From assembly GCA_012519205.1 (NCBI GenBank), contig JAAYQR010000012.1, positions 25,399 through 89,398 on the forward strand: a stretch of DNA of 64,000 bases. Direction: 5' to 3'. This document shows, piece after piece, positions 44,336-55,115 of this stretch. Position numbers and translations under genes: made by a program. The notes under the pieces are model-generated. The model searched no databases. It was given only the letters and a program-made list of their open reading frames with translations, and was not told the DNA's origin. Positions within the stretch are counted from its first letter, which is position 1. Each line of letters opens with the position of its first letter. This stretch comes from Candidatus Epulonipiscium sp. GTDB lineage: Bacteria > Bacillota > Clostridia > Lachnospirales > Defluviitaleaceae.

Positions 44336-46204
44336 CTATTTTCCAGAATGAAAAAAGGTATATACTTTTTCTGCAATACTAAGTGGTACTCCCTTTACCT
44401 TCTTTATTTCTTCGATAGAAGCATTTTTTATTTTTTGTATGCTTCCGAAATACTCAAGAAGTGCCTTTTTCCTTGCAGGACCTACACCTGGTACTTCGTC
44501 TAATATGGATTGAATTTGTGCTTTGCTTCTGAGTTTTCTGTGGTATTCAATAGCAAAGCGATGGGCCTCATCCTGTATTCTGGTAATAAGCTTAAACCCT
44601 TCTGTTCCTAGGGGAGGACCTATTTCCTCTCCGTTATAGAGAAGTCCCCTGGTTCTGTGCTTATCATCTTTTACCATCCCACAAATAGGAATATCTATAT
44701 TCAATTCATTTAATGCTTTTTTAGCAGCATTGACTTGCCCCTTACCCCCATCAATCAGTATAAGCTGAGGAAGCTTTGTGAACTTTCCTTCTTCTACAGT
44801 TAATCCTCTTGCTTTTAAATCCTTTAATTCTTTTATAGCATGGCTAAAGCGTCTCCTTATAACCTCCTCCATACTTGCATAATCATCAGGACCTATAACC
44901 GTTTTTATTTTAAATTTTCTATATTCGCTTCTTTTGGGTCTGCCTCCTTCAAATACTACCATGGAGCCAACGGACTCTATCCCCTGAGTGTTTGAAATAT
45001 CATAGGCCTCTATTCTATCTATAATATTTTGAAGCCCTATAGTATTTTGAATTTCTTCCACTGCACCTTTAGTCCTTTGCTCTTTTCTTTTTATTTCTTC
45101 TCCAAATTGATTGAGGGTCAAAAAGGCATTTTTTGCTGCCATCTCTACTAACTTCGACTTATCTCCCTTTTGTGGTACCTTTATATATACCTTTTGCCCC
45201 TTACGATTGGTAAGCCAGGATTGAATAATATTCAATTCATCTATCTCCTCCTGAAGGATAACCTCCTTTGGAATAAAATTAGTTCCTGCATAAAATTGTT
45301 TTACAAAGGAGGTCATAATCTCATTTTGATTTCTTTCATCGACTCCATCTACAAGAAAATGTTCTCTTCCTATTACCTTACCTCCCCTAACAAAATAGAC
45401 TTGAACTAAGGCCTCGTCTTCTTTTTTTGCAAAGGCAATGATATCTTGATCTTCCATTGCAGAATTTATCATTTTTTGTTTTTGAGCAATTCGTTTTATG
45501 CTATTAATCTGATCCCTTATATGGGCCGCTTTCTCAAAGTTCAACTCTTTAGAAGCATTAAGCATTTCCTTTCCTAGATCTTTTATGACTTCTTCATATT
45601 TTCCATCTAAGAAGGATATTATTTCTGTAATCATTTTCTTATAATCTTTTTCAGAAATTAATCCGGCACAGGGGGCCATACATTGCCCTATATGATATTG
45701 CAAACAAGGACGTTCCTTCCCTATATCCCTAGGTAAAACCCTGTTGCAGGTTCGTATAGGCCAAAGTTTCTTAATGATATCTAGGGTTTCCCTTAGGGCA
45801 GTACTATCGGTATATGGGCCAAAGTACTTGGCCTTATCCTTTAGAAGCTTTCTTGTCATAAAGACCTTGGGATAAGCCTCATCTAAAGTTATTTTTATAT
45901 ATGGATAATGTTTATCATCTTTTAAACGGATATTATACTTAGGGCGATGTTTCTTTATCAAATTACATTCTAGGATAAGCGCCTCTACCTCTGAATCTGT
46001 AACAATATATTCAAATTCTTTTATATGAAAAACCATCCTTTGGACTTTGGGTGAATGATTTCTAGAGTTTTGAAAATACTGACGAACTCTATTTTTAAGA
46101 TTGACTGCCTTACCAACATATATTATGTTGTCGTATTGGTCTTTCATAAGATAAACCCCAGGTTTTTGGGGAAGCTTTTTTAATTCTTCGTGTATGTCAA
46201 ACAT
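44336..46204 (-). CDS. uvrC: Excinuclease ABC subunit C
   Basis: 622 residues. N-terminal GIY-YIG nuclease domain (KPGVYLMKDQYDNIIYVGKA), the four-cysteine cluster (CNRVLPRDIGKERPCLQYHIGQC), UVR motif near residue 210 (ELNFEKAAHIRDQI), the RNase H-like second nuclease domain (ISNTQGIESVGSMVVFEGG) and C-terminal helix-hairpin-helix (VPGVGPARKKALLEYFGS). Makes the two incisions around DNA lesions. Encoded separately from uvrBA, with RBS AGGAGG. Confidence 0.97.
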   Translation of the reverse strand: MFDIHEELKKLPQKPGVYLMKDQYDNIIYVGKAVNLKNRVRQYFQNSRNHSPKVQRMVFHIKEFEYIVTDSEVEALILECNLIKKHRPKYNIRLKDDKHYPYIKITLDEAYPKVFMTRKLLKDKAKYFGPYTDSTALRETLDIIKKLWPIRTCNRVLPRDIGKERPCLQYHIGQCMAPCAGLISEKDYKKMITEIISFLDGKYEEVIKDLGKEMLNASKELNFEKAAHIRDQINSIKRIAQKQKMINSAMEDQDIIAFAKKEDEALVQVYFVRGGKVIGREHFLVDGVDERNQNEIMTSFVKQFYAGTNFIPKEVILQEEIDELNIIQSWLTNRKGQKVYIKVPQKGDKSKLVEMAAKNAFLTLNQFGEEIKRKEQRTKGAVEEIQNTIGLQNIIDRIEAYDISNTQGIESVGSMVVFEGGRPKRSEYRKFKIKTVIGPDDYASMEEVIRRRFSHAIKELKDLKARGLTVEEGKFTKLPQLILIDGGKGQVNAAKKALNELNIDIPICGMVKDDKHRTRGLLYNGEEIGPPLGTEGFKLITRIQDEAHRFAIEYHRKLRSKAQIQSILDEVPGVGPARKKALLEYFGSIQKIKNASIEEIKKVKGVPLSIAEKVYTFFHSGK

Positions 46205-46248
46205 ATGATGCCTCCTATACTTATCATCATTAGCGTATAAAACATCTT

Positions 46249-46277
46249 AGATTCTTCACTACGTTTGGAATGACAGG
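46249..46277. repeat. Short dispersed-repeat-like sequence
   Basis: AGATTCTTCACTACGTTTGG followed by AATGACAG closely resembles a short imperfect palindromic repeat (GATTCTTCGCTACGCTCAGAATGACA type) that I know from intergenic DNA of many bacteria. It lies in the divergent uvrC-plsC intergenic region. One copy only was noticed here. Confidence 0.5.
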
Positions 46278-46374
46278 GATAATGTCATATTAGGTATGAC
46301 AAAAATATTTAGTAGATTGTATAATATTATGATATAATATTTTTAAATTCTAATGAACATTTTGAGGTGAGTAT

Positions 46375-47091
46375 ATGCGTACAATTTTTTGGTTTACTTA
46401 TTTTTGGATATATCAAGTAGTTGCTTTATTTTTTCTTATGAGAATTTGCTTCTTAAAGAAATTTAGCACTCCAGATAAAACAAGTGCCTACATACACAAG
46501 GTAACCCATAACTGGGCAAAATCCATGGTAAAAGCTACTGGAAGTACCATTACCATAAATGGTCTCGAAAACATTCCTAAAAATGAACCGGTGCTTTTTG
46601 TAAGCAATCATCAAGGAAATTTTGATATTCCCCTTCTTATGGGTTTTATTGATAAACCTAAAGGATTTATGGCAAAAATAGAGCTTACCAAACTGCCTTT
46701 AGTACATACTTGGATGAAATTAATCCGCTGTGTTTTTATGGATAGAAATGATTTAAGGCAAACCCTTAAAGCTATGAATGAAGGTATTCAAATATTAAAA
46801 TCGGGTTATTCCATGGTGATTTTCCCCGAAGGCACAAGGAGTAAGGGTGCTCCTATGGGAGAGTTTAAAAAAGGCAGTCTTCGTTTAGCCGTGAAAACAG
46901 AAGTACCGGTTATCCCCATTGCCATCAATGGTTCTTATAAAATGATGGAGGCAAATGGATTTAAGATTAGACCTAGCCATATAAATATAAATATAGGAAA
47001 CCCTATAATCCTTACGGACCTTCCTAAAGATGAAGCTAAAAATACCGTTTCTCTAGTTGAAAATACTGTTCGTGATTTACTTGAAAATTAA
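46375..47091 (+). CDS. plsC: 1-acyl-sn-glycerol-3-phosphate acyltransferase
   Basis: 238 residues with an N-terminal membrane anchor (about residues 8-28). The acyltransferase motifs are SNHQGNFDIP (HX4D-type catalytic His/Asp), the FMAKIEL region, and FPEGTRSKG for substrate binding, followed by VPVIPIAI. Adds the second acyl chain to make phosphatidic acid at the cytoplasmic membrane face. RBS GAGGTGA. Monocistronic, divergent from uvrC. Confidence 0.95.
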   Translation: MRTIFWFTYFWIYQVVALFFLMRICFLKKFSTPDKTSAYIHKVTHNWAKSMVKATGSTITINGLENIPKNEPVLFVSNHQGNFDIPLLMGFIDKPKGFMAKIELTKLPLVHTWMKLIRCVFMDRNDLRQTLKAMNEGIQILKSGYSMVIFPEGTRSKGAPMGEFKKGSLRLAVKTEVPVIPIAINGSYKMMEANGFKIRPSHININIGNPIILTDLPKDEAKNTVSLVENTVRDLLEN

Positions 47092-47229
47092 ACTCAATAA
47101 TTTTATATAAGTATTTTTGCGATTGATTCTCATATTATACCACACTGTATATTCTTTAGTCTTTAGTAAGTATAAGGTAACATGAAATAAGATATAATAA
47201 GATTACTATGGACTTAAAGGAGTACTTGA

Positions 47230-47640
47230 ATGAACCCCAAATATCAACCACTTAATATACATAACCATAACATCTACGCAGCCTTTAACAATCATAAGGT
47301 CTATCTTAAAAATAATAAGGTTTTAGATGAACTTATCAAAAATGAAACCTTAATTTGTAGGGATATAGCGCAAACCCTTAAAAATGCCTATAGCGAATTT
47401 ATGAAGAAGGAATTAAAAATTACCACAGACTCTATGGCATTAGAAATCCTAGGCAATGTATACCCTAATAAAGTTTCCCCCGTAATATATAATATCCTAC
47501 CTGCTCTTAGTTCTGTTCCTGATTTTTCATTGGATAAAACTGATATTATCGATATCGGGGAATCTGGATATGATTCCAGCCGATTAATATGGGATAAACT
47601 TGAACCTCTTTATCTTGCTATTACTTGCCGTTTACATTAA
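47230..47640 (+). CDS. Hypothetical protein, 136 residues
   Basis: Not recognised. Soluble, no signal peptide. A helical middle region (about residues 30-70) is followed by VYPNKVSPVIYNILPALSS and a more polar C-terminal half. AAAGGAG at proper distance from the ATG, and codon use like its neighbours, suggest a real gene. Located between plsC and the exported CAN-domain protein. No motif suggests a function. Confidence 0.55.
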   Translation: MNPKYQPLNIHNHNIYAAFNNHKVYLKNNKVLDELIKNETLICRDIAQTLKNAYSEFMKKELKITTDSMALEILGNVYPNKVSPVIYNILPALSSVPDFSLDKTDIIDIGESGYDSSRLIWDKLEPLYLAITCRLH

Positions 47641-47677
47641 GTTTATGTTACAGTCTTCCAATTACCCATTACTTTCC

Positions 47678-47706
47678 TTGAAAAAAAAAGTAATTTCTCC
47701 TATAAT
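47678..47706 (+). promoter_or_regulatory. Promoter of the CAN-domain protein gene
   Basis: TTGAAA at 47678-47683, 17-bp A-rich spacer, perfect TATAAT at 47701-47706; the start codon is at 47744 with AAGGAGG between. Confidence 0.8.
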
Positions 47707-47743
47707 AAAACCATTATCAAAAATATATCAAGGAGGTTTAAGA

Positions 47744-48808
47744 ATGTTTAATAATTCTAAAAAACGTTTGATAGCATTAGCAACAACTGCTACTATTTGT
47801 TTATCCACTGCTACAGCTATATATGCTGCACCCGAAATAACAAAAACTTTAAAAGCGCAATTTCCCGGAATCAAAATCAGCTATAATGGACAAGTTAAAT
47901 CCAGTGATAAGGAACCTTTTATTGTAGATGGTACTACATATGTGCCTATTAGAATGGTTGGAGAGTTAGTAGGTAAATCTGTATCTTGGGTAGGGGAAAG
48001 TAAACAAATCCTAATTACAGACAATACTTCTGATTTGTCAATTCAATTGATTCAAAAGAATAATACAATTAATACCCTAACTAAGGAAAATGAATCCTTA
48101 AGAAGTCAACTTAAAGCATTACAAGATGAAATGGAATCTCTCAAGGATAAAACACCCACTACAAGTAATTTGAGCAAATTGGAAAAGCAAATCCAAAATG
48201 ACCATGAAAAATACAAAAGGATGTTCTTTGATATCAGCCTTAAGGAATACAGAGGCGATATAGAAGTAGCTATTGATATCGATTTACATAAGGATTCTAG
48301 ATATTGGTCCGATCTTTCTGAAACGGATATCAAAAACTATATTTATGATATCTGTGATGATATATGGTATGCATATAGGGATGTACGCATTCAAGGGCAT
48401 ATCTACGATATAAAAAGCCGCGAATATTTAGTTGAATTTGAAAGTGATTCTAGGCAAAGACTTAGTTATGACTTTACAAAGACCTTGGATATTAATAAAT
48501 TAGAATATGAGATGGATAGAAAATATAGCAATTACTTTCCTGGAATTCCTTTAACCATAAAATTATCCGGGGATAAATATGACTTAGTGTATAAAGTTAA
48601 TGTGGATTATGAAAGATACAAATCAGAATGGAGAAATCTTGGTGATGCTAGGATTAGAGGCCTTATGACTGCTATTTATAATGATTTAGAAAAAAAGGTT
48701 TCTGATACGAGTATCGATGGTTTCATATGCGATTATTATACCAATGAAACCCTCGCTGAGTATTATACTGCTCCTTCTGGAAATTCTAACTTTAGACCTT
48801 ATTATTAA
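47744..48808 (+). CDS. Exported copper-amine-oxidase N-terminal-domain protein
   Basis: 354 residues from the ATG at 47744, fixed by AAGGAGG 6 bases upstream. Signal peptide with likely cleavage after IYA-A near residue 28. Residues about 50-95 (VDGTTYVPIRMVGELVGKSV, then WVGESKQILI) match the small CAN/stalk domain common in clostridial cell-surface proteins. A coiled coil follows (about 100-150), then a roughly 190-residue C-terminal region with two related halves, each with a long strand-helix pattern, that I cannot name. No amine oxidase active site is present, so no copper enzyme activity is implied. Confidence 0.8.
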   Translation: MFNNSKKRLIALATTATICLSTATAIYAAPEITKTLKAQFPGIKISYNGQVKSSDKEPFIVDGTTYVPIRMVGELVGKSVSWVGESKQILITDNTSDLSIQLIQKNNTINTLTKENESLRSQLKALQDEMESLKDKTPTTSNLSKLEKQIQNDHEKYKRMFFDISLKEYRGDIEVAIDIDLHKDSRYWSDLSETDIKNYIYDICDDIWYAYRDVRIQGHIYDIKSREYLVEFESDSRQRLSYDFTKTLDINKLEYEMDRKYSNYFPGIPLTIKLSGDKYDLVYKVNVDYERYKSEWRNLGDARIRGLMTAIYNDLEKKVSDTSIDGFICDYYTNETLAEYYTAPSGNSNFRPYY

Positions 48809-48816
48809 ATATTATA

Positions 48817-48850
48817 TAGATAAAACCAGCCCATGGGCTGGTTTTATCTA
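48817..48850. terminator. Bidirectional terminator
   Basis: Perfect 16-bp inverted repeat with a two-base centre (core CCAGCCC/GGGCTGG), between convergent genes and overlapping the stop of the minus-strand gene. Confidence 0.9.
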
Positions 48851-49194
48851 TTGTCATTTTTTTGTTGAATCCACACATCTTTATCCTTTGAGTTCATAAT
48901 ATCTAAAAAGAAATGGCCGGGGCTTTTTACATAATCAGTATGCTCATTATGAAAATATTCTAAATCAGCTTGTATCTCTACCATATTAGGACTTTCTGCC
49001 TGCTTTATATAGATGTTCTTAGGTTTTCCATCGTCCCCCCGCATCTCCAAATAATAAGTCAAAATATCTGCTGCATTTTCATTGCTATAATTACCTTCAT
49101 AAATGACTTCATATTCATCCTTAGGGATTTTTAAATTAATATGGTAGTGCCCATCATCTCTGCGCATCCTGGTGTCCATAATGCTATTAATCAT
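48844..49194 (-). CDS. Hypothetical protein, 116 residues
   Basis: Not recognised. Start chosen at the ATG at 49194, placed six bases after AGGGTG; a GTG at 49203 overlaps the site. Soluble, polar, with many Asp and His residues (MRRDDGHYHINLKIP near the start, YLEMRGDDGKPKNIYI in the middle). Probably an alpha/beta domain. It lies next to uvrA on the same strand, 83 bp downstream of it, without evident functional link. Confidence 0.6.
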   Translation of the reverse strand: MINSIMDTRMRRDDGHYHINLKIPKDEYEVIYEGNYSNENAADILTYYLEMRGDDGKPKNIYIKQAESPNMVEIQADLEYFHNEHTDYVKSPGHFFLDIMNSKDKDVWIQQKNDNR

Positions 49195-49286
49195 TATTAT
49201 CACCCTGCCTTATTTTATTTCTATTAGTTTTTTCATATAAGCATATATTAATTCAGGTTTTTTTTGGAAAATTAAAGCACAGGCGT

Positions 49287-52133
49287 TTAGCTGTGCTTCT
49301 TTTCCCTTTCTAATACCTTTTTAACGAATTTACCAGTATAAGAAGATTCAATACAAGCAACCTCTTCAGGGGTTCCCGTGGCGATTATTTCTCCACCCCG
49401 TTCTCCCCCCCCAGGGCCTAAATCTATGATGTAATCTGCTGTTTTAATAACATCTAGATTATGCTCAATAACTAAAACGGAATTTCCCCCTTCAGTTAGG
49501 CGTTGTAATATATCAATTAACTTATGAACATCTGCAAAGTGGAGACCTGTCGTGGGCTCATCCAGAATATACATAGTCCTACCTGTACTTCTTTTGCATA
49601 GTTCCGTTGATAATTTTACCCTTTGCGCTTCCCCTCCTGAAAGGGTAGTCGAAGGCTGTCCTAATTTTATATAAGATAATCCTACATCATGTAAGGTTCC
49701 TAGTTTCCTTTTTATTTTAGGGTGATTTTCAAAAAATTCTAGTGCCTCTTCTATGGTCATATCAAGAACATCCGCAATGGATTTTCCTTTATAATGAACA
49801 TCTAGGGTCTCCCTATTGTATCTTTTTCCATGGCAGACTTCGCAAGGAACATATACATCCGGTAAAAAGTGCATTTCAATTTTAATAATTCCATCCCCCC
49901 GGCAGGACTCACATCTACCCCCTTTTACATTGAAGCTAAATCTTCCCTTTTGATATCCCCTCATCTTTGCCTCTTGGGTTTCTGCAAACACCCCTCTTAT
50001 ATCATCAAAGACCCCTGTATATGTGGCAGGATTAGAGCGTGGGGTACGCCCTATGGGGGATTGGTCTATGCTGATTACCTTATCTAAATTGTCCATGCCT
50101 AAAATATTTTTGTGACGTCCCGGCTTTATCTTAGCTCTATTTAAGTCTCTTGCTAAACGTTTAAGCAAAATTCCATTAACCAGGGAACTTTTCCCCGAAC
50201 CTGAAACCCCGGTAATACAGCTAAAGACTCCTAAAGGGATATCCACATCAATATTTTTTAAATTGTTTTCGCAAGCACCTTTTATAGAAAGCCATTTGCC
50301 ATTGGGTTTTCTTCTTTCTACGGGAACTCTTATCTGCTTACGGCCACTTAGATATGCTCCTGTTTCTGACTCCTTGCACTTCATAATTTCTTCAACCGTT
50401 CCCGCGCAAATAACTTCACCACCGTTAGAACCTGCCCTAGGACCTATATCAACAATATAATCTGATGCAAACATCGTATCTTCATCATGTTCCACAACAA
50501 TAAGGGTATTTCCTAGGTCTCTTAGATGGGTTAATGTCTTTAAAAGTCTTTCATTATCCCTTTGATGGAGTCCTATACTTGGCTCGTCTAGTATATATAA
50601 TACTCCCACCAATCCAGAACCTATTTGGGTTGCTAATCTAATTCTTTGTGCTTCTCCTCCGGATAATGTTCCCGCCGCCCTAGATAAGGTTAGATAGTCA
50701 AGACCTACATCAACCAAGAATCCAATTCTTGCATTGATTTCCTTTAAAATCTGTTCTCCTATAAGTCTTTGTCTATCCGTTATCTTCATATCATCAAAAA
50801 ATTCTTTTGCTTCTATAATAGACATATTTGTTACTTCAGAAATATTTTTACCTCCTACCTTTACGGCTAGGGCCTCAGGCTTTAGTCTTGCTCCAGAGCA
50901 AGAAGGACAAGGGTTATTGGTCATAAAGCTTTCATATTCCTGTTTCATATATTCAGAAGATGTCTCCATATATCTCCTATGCATATTGGGGATTATCCCT
51001 TCAAATGCATACATATAGGCACCTTGACCATTGGCATTCTTGTATTCGATTTTTATTTTTTCCCCTTTAGTCCCATAAAAAATCATATCTTTTATTTTTT
51101 CATCTATATCCTTAAAGGGAGTATTCAAATCAAATTTATAATGCCTAGATAGGGAACTGAAAAAATTGTATCCGTGACTCTCTGGATTATCTATGGAGTT
51201 CCATCCTGGAGCACTAATAGCTCCCTCCATAATACTAAGGTTAGGATTGGGTACAATAAGTTCTGGGTCTATTTTCATTTGGGTACCAAGCCCTGTACAT
51301 GTAGGACATGCTCCAAAGGGATTGTTAAATGAAAACAGCCTTGGTTCAATTTCATCAATACTTATCCCACAATCGGAACAGGCAAAGTTTTGGCTAAAGG
51401 TTACTTCCTCATCGTCAATAATATCTACAATCAGGAGTCCCCCTGAAAGATTCATAACCGTTTCTATGGAATCACTAAGCCTTTTTGCCATATCTTTTTT
51501 AACAATTAATCTATCTACGACAATCTCTATCGAATGTTTTTTATTCTTTTCCAATTTAATTTCATCGGATAAATCATATATAATACCATCAACCCTGGCT
51601 CTTACATAACCACTTTTTCTAGCGCTTTCAAACACTTTAACATGTTCGCCTTTTCTTCCCCTTACAATGGGGGCTAAAATCTGAATTCTCGTTTTCTCCG
51701 GCAGCTCCATTATTTTGTCCACTATTTGATCTATAGTTTGCCTATTTATTTCTTCCCCACATTTAGGACAGTGGGGAATTCCTGCTCTCGCAAATAAAAG
51801 CCTTAAATAGTCATATATTTCTGTTACCGTCCCTACGGTAGATCTTGGATTCCTACTGGTGGTTTTCTGGTCTATGGATATGGCTGGAGATAATCCCTCT
51901 ATATTATCCACATCTGGTTTTTCCATCTGTCCTAAGAATTGTCTTGCATAGGCGGAGAGGGATTCTACATATCTTCTTTGTCCCTCTGCATAGATTGTAT
52001 CAAATGCCAAGGAAGACTTTCCTGAGCCACTTAGACCTGTAAACACTACAAATTTATCCCTTGGTACCTCTAAATTAATGTTTTTTAAATTGTGTTCTCT
52101 TGCACCTTTTATTATTATTTTATTCTTTGACAT
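49287..52133 (-). CDS. uvrA: Excinuclease ABC subunit A
   Basis: 948 residues, standard length. Two ABC ATPase halves with Walker [10 protein letters not shown] and GVSGSGKSS, signature [12 protein letters not shown] and [12 protein letters not shown], and three zinc-binding cysteine pairs including CPKCG, CPTCTG/CPSCSG and CESCRGDG. Scans DNA for damage and loads UvrB. Ten bases separate it from the uvrB stop, so the two form one operon. Confidence 0.98.
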   Translation of the reverse strand: MSKNKIIIKGAREHNLKNINLEVPRDKFVVFTGLSGSGKSSLAFDTIYAEGQRRYVESLSAYARQFLGQMEKPDVDNIEGLSPAISIDQKTTSRNPRSTVGTVTEIYDYLRLLFARAGIPHCPKCGEEINRQTIDQIVDKIMELPEKTRIQILAPIVRGRKGEHVKVFESARKSGYVRARVDGIIYDLSDEIKLEKNKKHSIEIVVDRLIVKKDMAKRLSDSIETVMNLSGGLLIVDIIDDEEVTFSQNFACSDCGISIDEIEPRLFSFNNPFGACPTCTGLGTQMKIDPELIVPNPNLSIMEGAISAPGWNSIDNPESHGYNFFSSLSRHYKFDLNTPFKDIDEKIKDMIFYGTKGEKIKIEYKNANGQGAYMYAFEGIIPNMHRRYMETSSEYMKQEYESFMTNNPCPSCSGARLKPEALAVKVGGKNISEVTNMSIIEAKEFFDDMKITDRQRLIGEQILKEINARIGFLVDVGLDYLTLSRAAGTLSGGEAQRIRLATQIGSGLVGVLYILDEPSIGLHQRDNERLLKTLTHLRDLGNTLIVVEHDEDTMFASDYIVDIGPRAGSNGGEVICAGTVEEIMKCKESETGAYLSGRKQIRVPVERRKPNGKWLSIKGACENNLKNIDVDIPLGVFSCITGVSGSGKSSLVNGILLKRLARDLNRAKIKPGRHKNILGMDNLDKVISIDQSPIGRTPRSNPATYTGVFDDIRGVFAETQEAKMRGYQKGRFSFNVKGGRCESCRGDGIIKIEMHFLPDVYVPCEVCHGKRYNRETLDVHYKGKSIADVLDMTIEEALEFFENHPKIKRKLGTLHDVGLSYIKLGQPSTTLSGGEAQRVKLSTELCKRSTGRTMYILDEPTTGLHFADVHKLIDILQRLTEGGNSVLVIEHNLDVIKTADYIIDLGPGGGERGGEIIATGTPEEVACIESSYTGKFVKKVLEREKKHS

Positions 52134-52143
52134 ACTTCCACCT

Positions 52144-54129
52144 CTATAAATCCATCAAATGTTTTTTTAGTTCTATTAACTCGTCCCTAAGGCCTGCGGC
52201 TTTTTCAAATTGTAAGTCAGAAGCAGCTCTTTTCATTTCTTTAGTTATCTTCTCTATCATATCTTGTAGTTCTTTTTTGTCCATGGACTCCGGATCTTTT
52301 TGGGTACTATATTTATCTTTATCCTCTGTTTCCTTGGTGGCGCGGATAATATCCCTAACTTTTTTAACGATGGTTTTAGGAGTGATATTATGGGCTATAT
52401 TATATTCATCTTGAATTTGCCTTCGTCTATTGGTTTCTGATATAGCCCTTCTCATGGAATCGGTTATCTTATCAGCGTACATTATAACTTGTCCATCTGC
52501 ATTTCTTGCAGCTCTTCCTATGGTCTGAATAAGGGAGGTTTCTGACCTTAAAAATCCTTCTTTATCGGCATCTAAAATAGCCACTAAAGATACCTCCGGT
52601 ATATCTAATCCTTCCCTTAATAAATTTATTCCAACCAAGACATCAAATACATCCATCCTTAAGTCCCTTACAATTTCTATTCTTTCTAGGGTATCAATAT
52701 CAGAATGAAGATACCTTACCTTAACTCCCATTTCTTTCATATAATCCGTTAAGTCCTCTGACATTTTTTTAGTCAAAGTTGTCACTAATACCTTTTGGTT
52801 TTTTTCTACCCTCTTTTTGATTTCATAAAACAAATCATCTATTTGTCCTTTAACCGGGCGGACATCCACCATAGGGTCTAATAATCCCGTTGGCCTTATA
52901 ATTTGTTCTGCAACTATCTGGGAATGATTATATTCATATTGGGCCGGCGTTGCTGATACAAATAGTATTTGGTTTATTTTGCTTTCGAATTCGTCAAATT
53001 TCAACGGCCTATTATCCAGGGCCGAAGGAAGTCTAAATCCATAATCTACTAAGGTTGTTTTTCTGGCCCTATCCCCATTATACATGCCCCTTATCTGGGG
53101 TATCGTCATATGGGATTCATCTACAATAATTAAAAAGTCCTCTGGAAAGTAATCAATTAAGGTATGGGGGGTACTGCCCGGTGCCCTTCCCGAAAGATGC
53201 CTTGAATAATTTTCTATTCCTGAACAATAACCAACTTCCCTCATCATTTCTATATCAAAATTAGTTCTTTGTGCCAGCCGCTGAGCTTCTAGGAGCTTAT
53301 CCTCTTCCTTTAGCTCCTTTACCCTTTGAATCATTTCCTCATCTATTGCGGCTATGGCCCTTTCCAATTTATCAGGAGGGGTTACATAATGGGAAGCAGG
53401 GAAAATTGCAACATGTTCCCTTAAACCTAAAATCTCTCCCGTTAATGTATCAACCTCAGAAATCCTATCAATTTCATCTCCAAAAAATTCGACCCTAATA
53501 GCTCTTTCGGAGGAAGCTGCCGGAATAATTTCAACAACATCCCCTCTCACCCTAAAGGTGCTCCTTGTAAAATCCATATCATTTCTTGTATACTGGATAT
53601 CTACCAATTTTCTAAGTACTTCATCCCTAGCTTTTTCCATCCCCGGTCTTAGAGAAAGGACCTGAGTACCATAATCTATAGGGTCTCCCAAACCATAAAT
53701 ACATGAAACACTGGCAACAATTATAACGTCCGTTCTTTCAGCTAAGGCAGCTGTCGCTGAGTGACGAAGCTTATCTATTTCTTCATTAACTGAAGAATCT
53801 TTTTCTATAAATGTATCTGTATGGGGCACATATGCTTCTGGTTGATAATAATCATAATAGCTCACAAAATACTCTACTGCATTATTAGGAAAAAATTCTT
53901 TAAACTCACTGTATAATTGTGCTGCTAAAGTCTTATTATGTGCTATAATTAATGTGGGTTTTTGTGTTCTTTGAATAATATTTGCCATGGTAAAGGTTTT
54001 CCCTGAACCTGTGACTCCAAGAAGGGTTTGAAATTTATTGCCCTTTTTCACTACCTTTGAGAGCTTTTCAATAGCTTCCGGCTGATCCCCTGTCGGTTGG
54101 TATTCAGATATAAGCTGAAAAGTTGACAT
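52144..54129 (-). CDS. uvrB: Excinuclease ABC subunit B
   Basis: 661 residues. Helicase motif [11 protein letters not shown], motif II VDESH, the beta-hairpin region [13 protein letters not shown] that clamps the damaged strand, motifs V-VI ([22 protein letters not shown]) and a C-terminal UVR motif ([20 protein letters not shown]) that binds UvrC. First gene of uvrB-uvrA. Its promoter overlaps two LexA-like boxes, so SOS induction is predicted. The ribosome site is weaker than in neighbouring genes (GTGGGTG). Confidence 0.98.
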   Translation of the reverse strand: MSTFQLISEYQPTGDQPEAIEKLSKVVKKGNKFQTLLGVTGSGKTFTMANIIQRTQKPTLIIAHNKTLAAQLYSEFKEFFPNNAVEYFVSYYDYYQPEAYVPHTDTFIEKDSSVNEEIDKLRHSATAALAERTDVIIVASVSCIYGLGDPIDYGTQVLSLRPGMEKARDEVLRKLVDIQYTRNDMDFTRSTFRVRGDVVEIIPAASSERAIRVEFFGDEIDRISEVDTLTGEILGLREHVAIFPASHYVTPPDKLERAIAAIDEEMIQRVKELKEEDKLLEAQRLAQRTNFDIEMMREVGYCSGIENYSRHLSGRAPGSTPHTLIDYFPEDFLIIVDESHMTIPQIRGMYNGDRARKTTLVDYGFRLPSALDNRPLKFDEFESKINQILFVSATPAQYEYNHSQIVAEQIIRPTGLLDPMVDVRPVKGQIDDLFYEIKKRVEKNQKVLVTTLTKKMSEDLTDYMKEMGVKVRYLHSDIDTLERIEIVRDLRMDVFDVLVGINLLREGLDIPEVSLVAILDADKEGFLRSETSLIQTIGRAARNADGQVIMYADKITDSMRRAISETNRRRQIQDEYNIAHNITPKTIVKKVRDIIRATKETEDKDKYSTQKDPESMDKKELQDMIEKITKEMKRAASDLQFEKAAGLRDELIELKKHLMDL

Positions 54130-54192
54130 ACTGCACCCACTTTCTTATAAATAAAATATAAACATATGATAATCATTCTTAATTACTAAGTT

Positions 54193-54221
54193 ATTATAAC
54201 ATATGTTTTTATATTTGAAAA
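54193..54221 (-). promoter_or_regulatory. uvrB promoter
   Basis: On the minus strand TTTTCA (54221-54216), 17-bp spacer, perfect TATAAT (54198-54193), about 65 bp ahead of the uvrB start codon. Both hexamers are overlapped by the LexA-like boxes. Confidence 0.65.
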
Positions 54222-54230
54222 CATATGTTT
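54197..54230. promoter_or_regulatory. Two LexA (SOS) boxes in the uvrB promoter
   Basis: TAACATATGTTT at 54197-54208 and AAACATATGTTT at 54219-54230 each match the Firmicute LexA/DinR box GAACATATGTTC at ten of twelve positions. Their centres are 22 bp apart, two helical turns, and they overlap the -10 and -35 elements. Repression by LexA is inferred from position and known SOS control of uvrBA. Confidence 0.75.
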
Positions 54231-54295
54231 GCAAATTCAAGAATAATTGACTAAACCCAAAAAAAGGTACATAATGATATATAAGAGGTGTTGTA

Positions 54296-55096
54296 ATGAA
54301 CTGGTTGGAAATTATTAAAATTAAATTTTTTGGTTTTGCTCCAAAACTTATCTGGAGCATCATTCTTTTTGTTGTTGGGCTATGGCTTATTAAGCTTTTA
54401 GTAAAATTTATTGACAATTTCTTAAGGAGGGGTAAAGTAGACCAATCCCTCTATTCCTTCGTTATATCTTTTTCTAAAGTTAGTTTAAAAATTATCCTTT
54501 TTATTACTGTGGCTGCCACTTTAGGCGTTAAAGAAAGTTCCCTTATTGCAGTCTTAGGGGCTGCAGGTCTCGCAGTGGGACTTGCCCTGCAAGGAAGCCT
54601 TTCAAATTTTGCAGGTGGAGTCTTAATTCTAGCCTTTAGACCCTTTAATGTAGGTGATTATATAGAATCTCAAGGTTTTAGTGGTACAGTAAAAGAAATA
54701 CAAATCCTTTATACTATTCTTTTAACTCCCGATAACAGGAAAATAGTCATTCCTAACGGTGAATTATCAAATCATAGTGTTGTGAATTATTCTTCTTTAA
54801 ATGAAAGAAGGCTTGATTTTGTTTTTTCCGTAGGATATAAAAATGATATATTAAAAGTAAAGCAAATTCTAGAAAATATAGTTAGGAATCATAATCTAGT
54901 TCTTAAGGACCCCCACTGGACTATTGGTGTAGCGGAACTTGGCTCTAGTTCCGTTAATTTTGCGGTAAAAATATGGTGTAAAAGCGAAGATTATTGGATT
55001 TTGTTTTATGATTTACAAGAAAAGGTTAAGCTAGAATTAGATAAAGAAAATATTCATATCCCGTACCCCCAAATGGATGTTCATGTCCATAATTGA
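54296..55096 (+). CDS. mscS: Small-conductance mechanosensitive channel, MscS family
   Basis: 266 residues. Membrane helices at about 15-40 and 60-85 and a pore helix carrying the glycine/alanine pattern AVLGAAGLAVGLALQGSLSN, followed by AGGVLILAFRPFNVGDYIE, the start of the cytoplasmic beta domain. Opens under membrane tension to release solutes on osmotic downshift. RBS GAGGTG. The next gene begins 19 bp after its stop, so the two are probably co-transcribed. Confidence 0.95.
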   Translation: MNWLEIIKIKFFGFAPKLIWSIILFVVGLWLIKLLVKFIDNFLRRGKVDQSLYSFVISFSKVSLKIILFITVAATLGVKESSLIAVLGAAGLAVGLALQGSLSNFAGGVLILAFRPFNVGDYIESQGFSGTVKEIQILYTILLTPDNRKIVIPNGELSNHSVVNYSSLNERRLDFVFSVGYKNDILKVKQILENIVRNHNLVLKDPHWTIGVAELGSSSVNFAVKIWCKSEDYWILFYDLQEKVKLELDKENIHIPYPQMDVHVHN

Positions 55097-55115
55097 TATT
55101 TAAAGGAGAATATAT

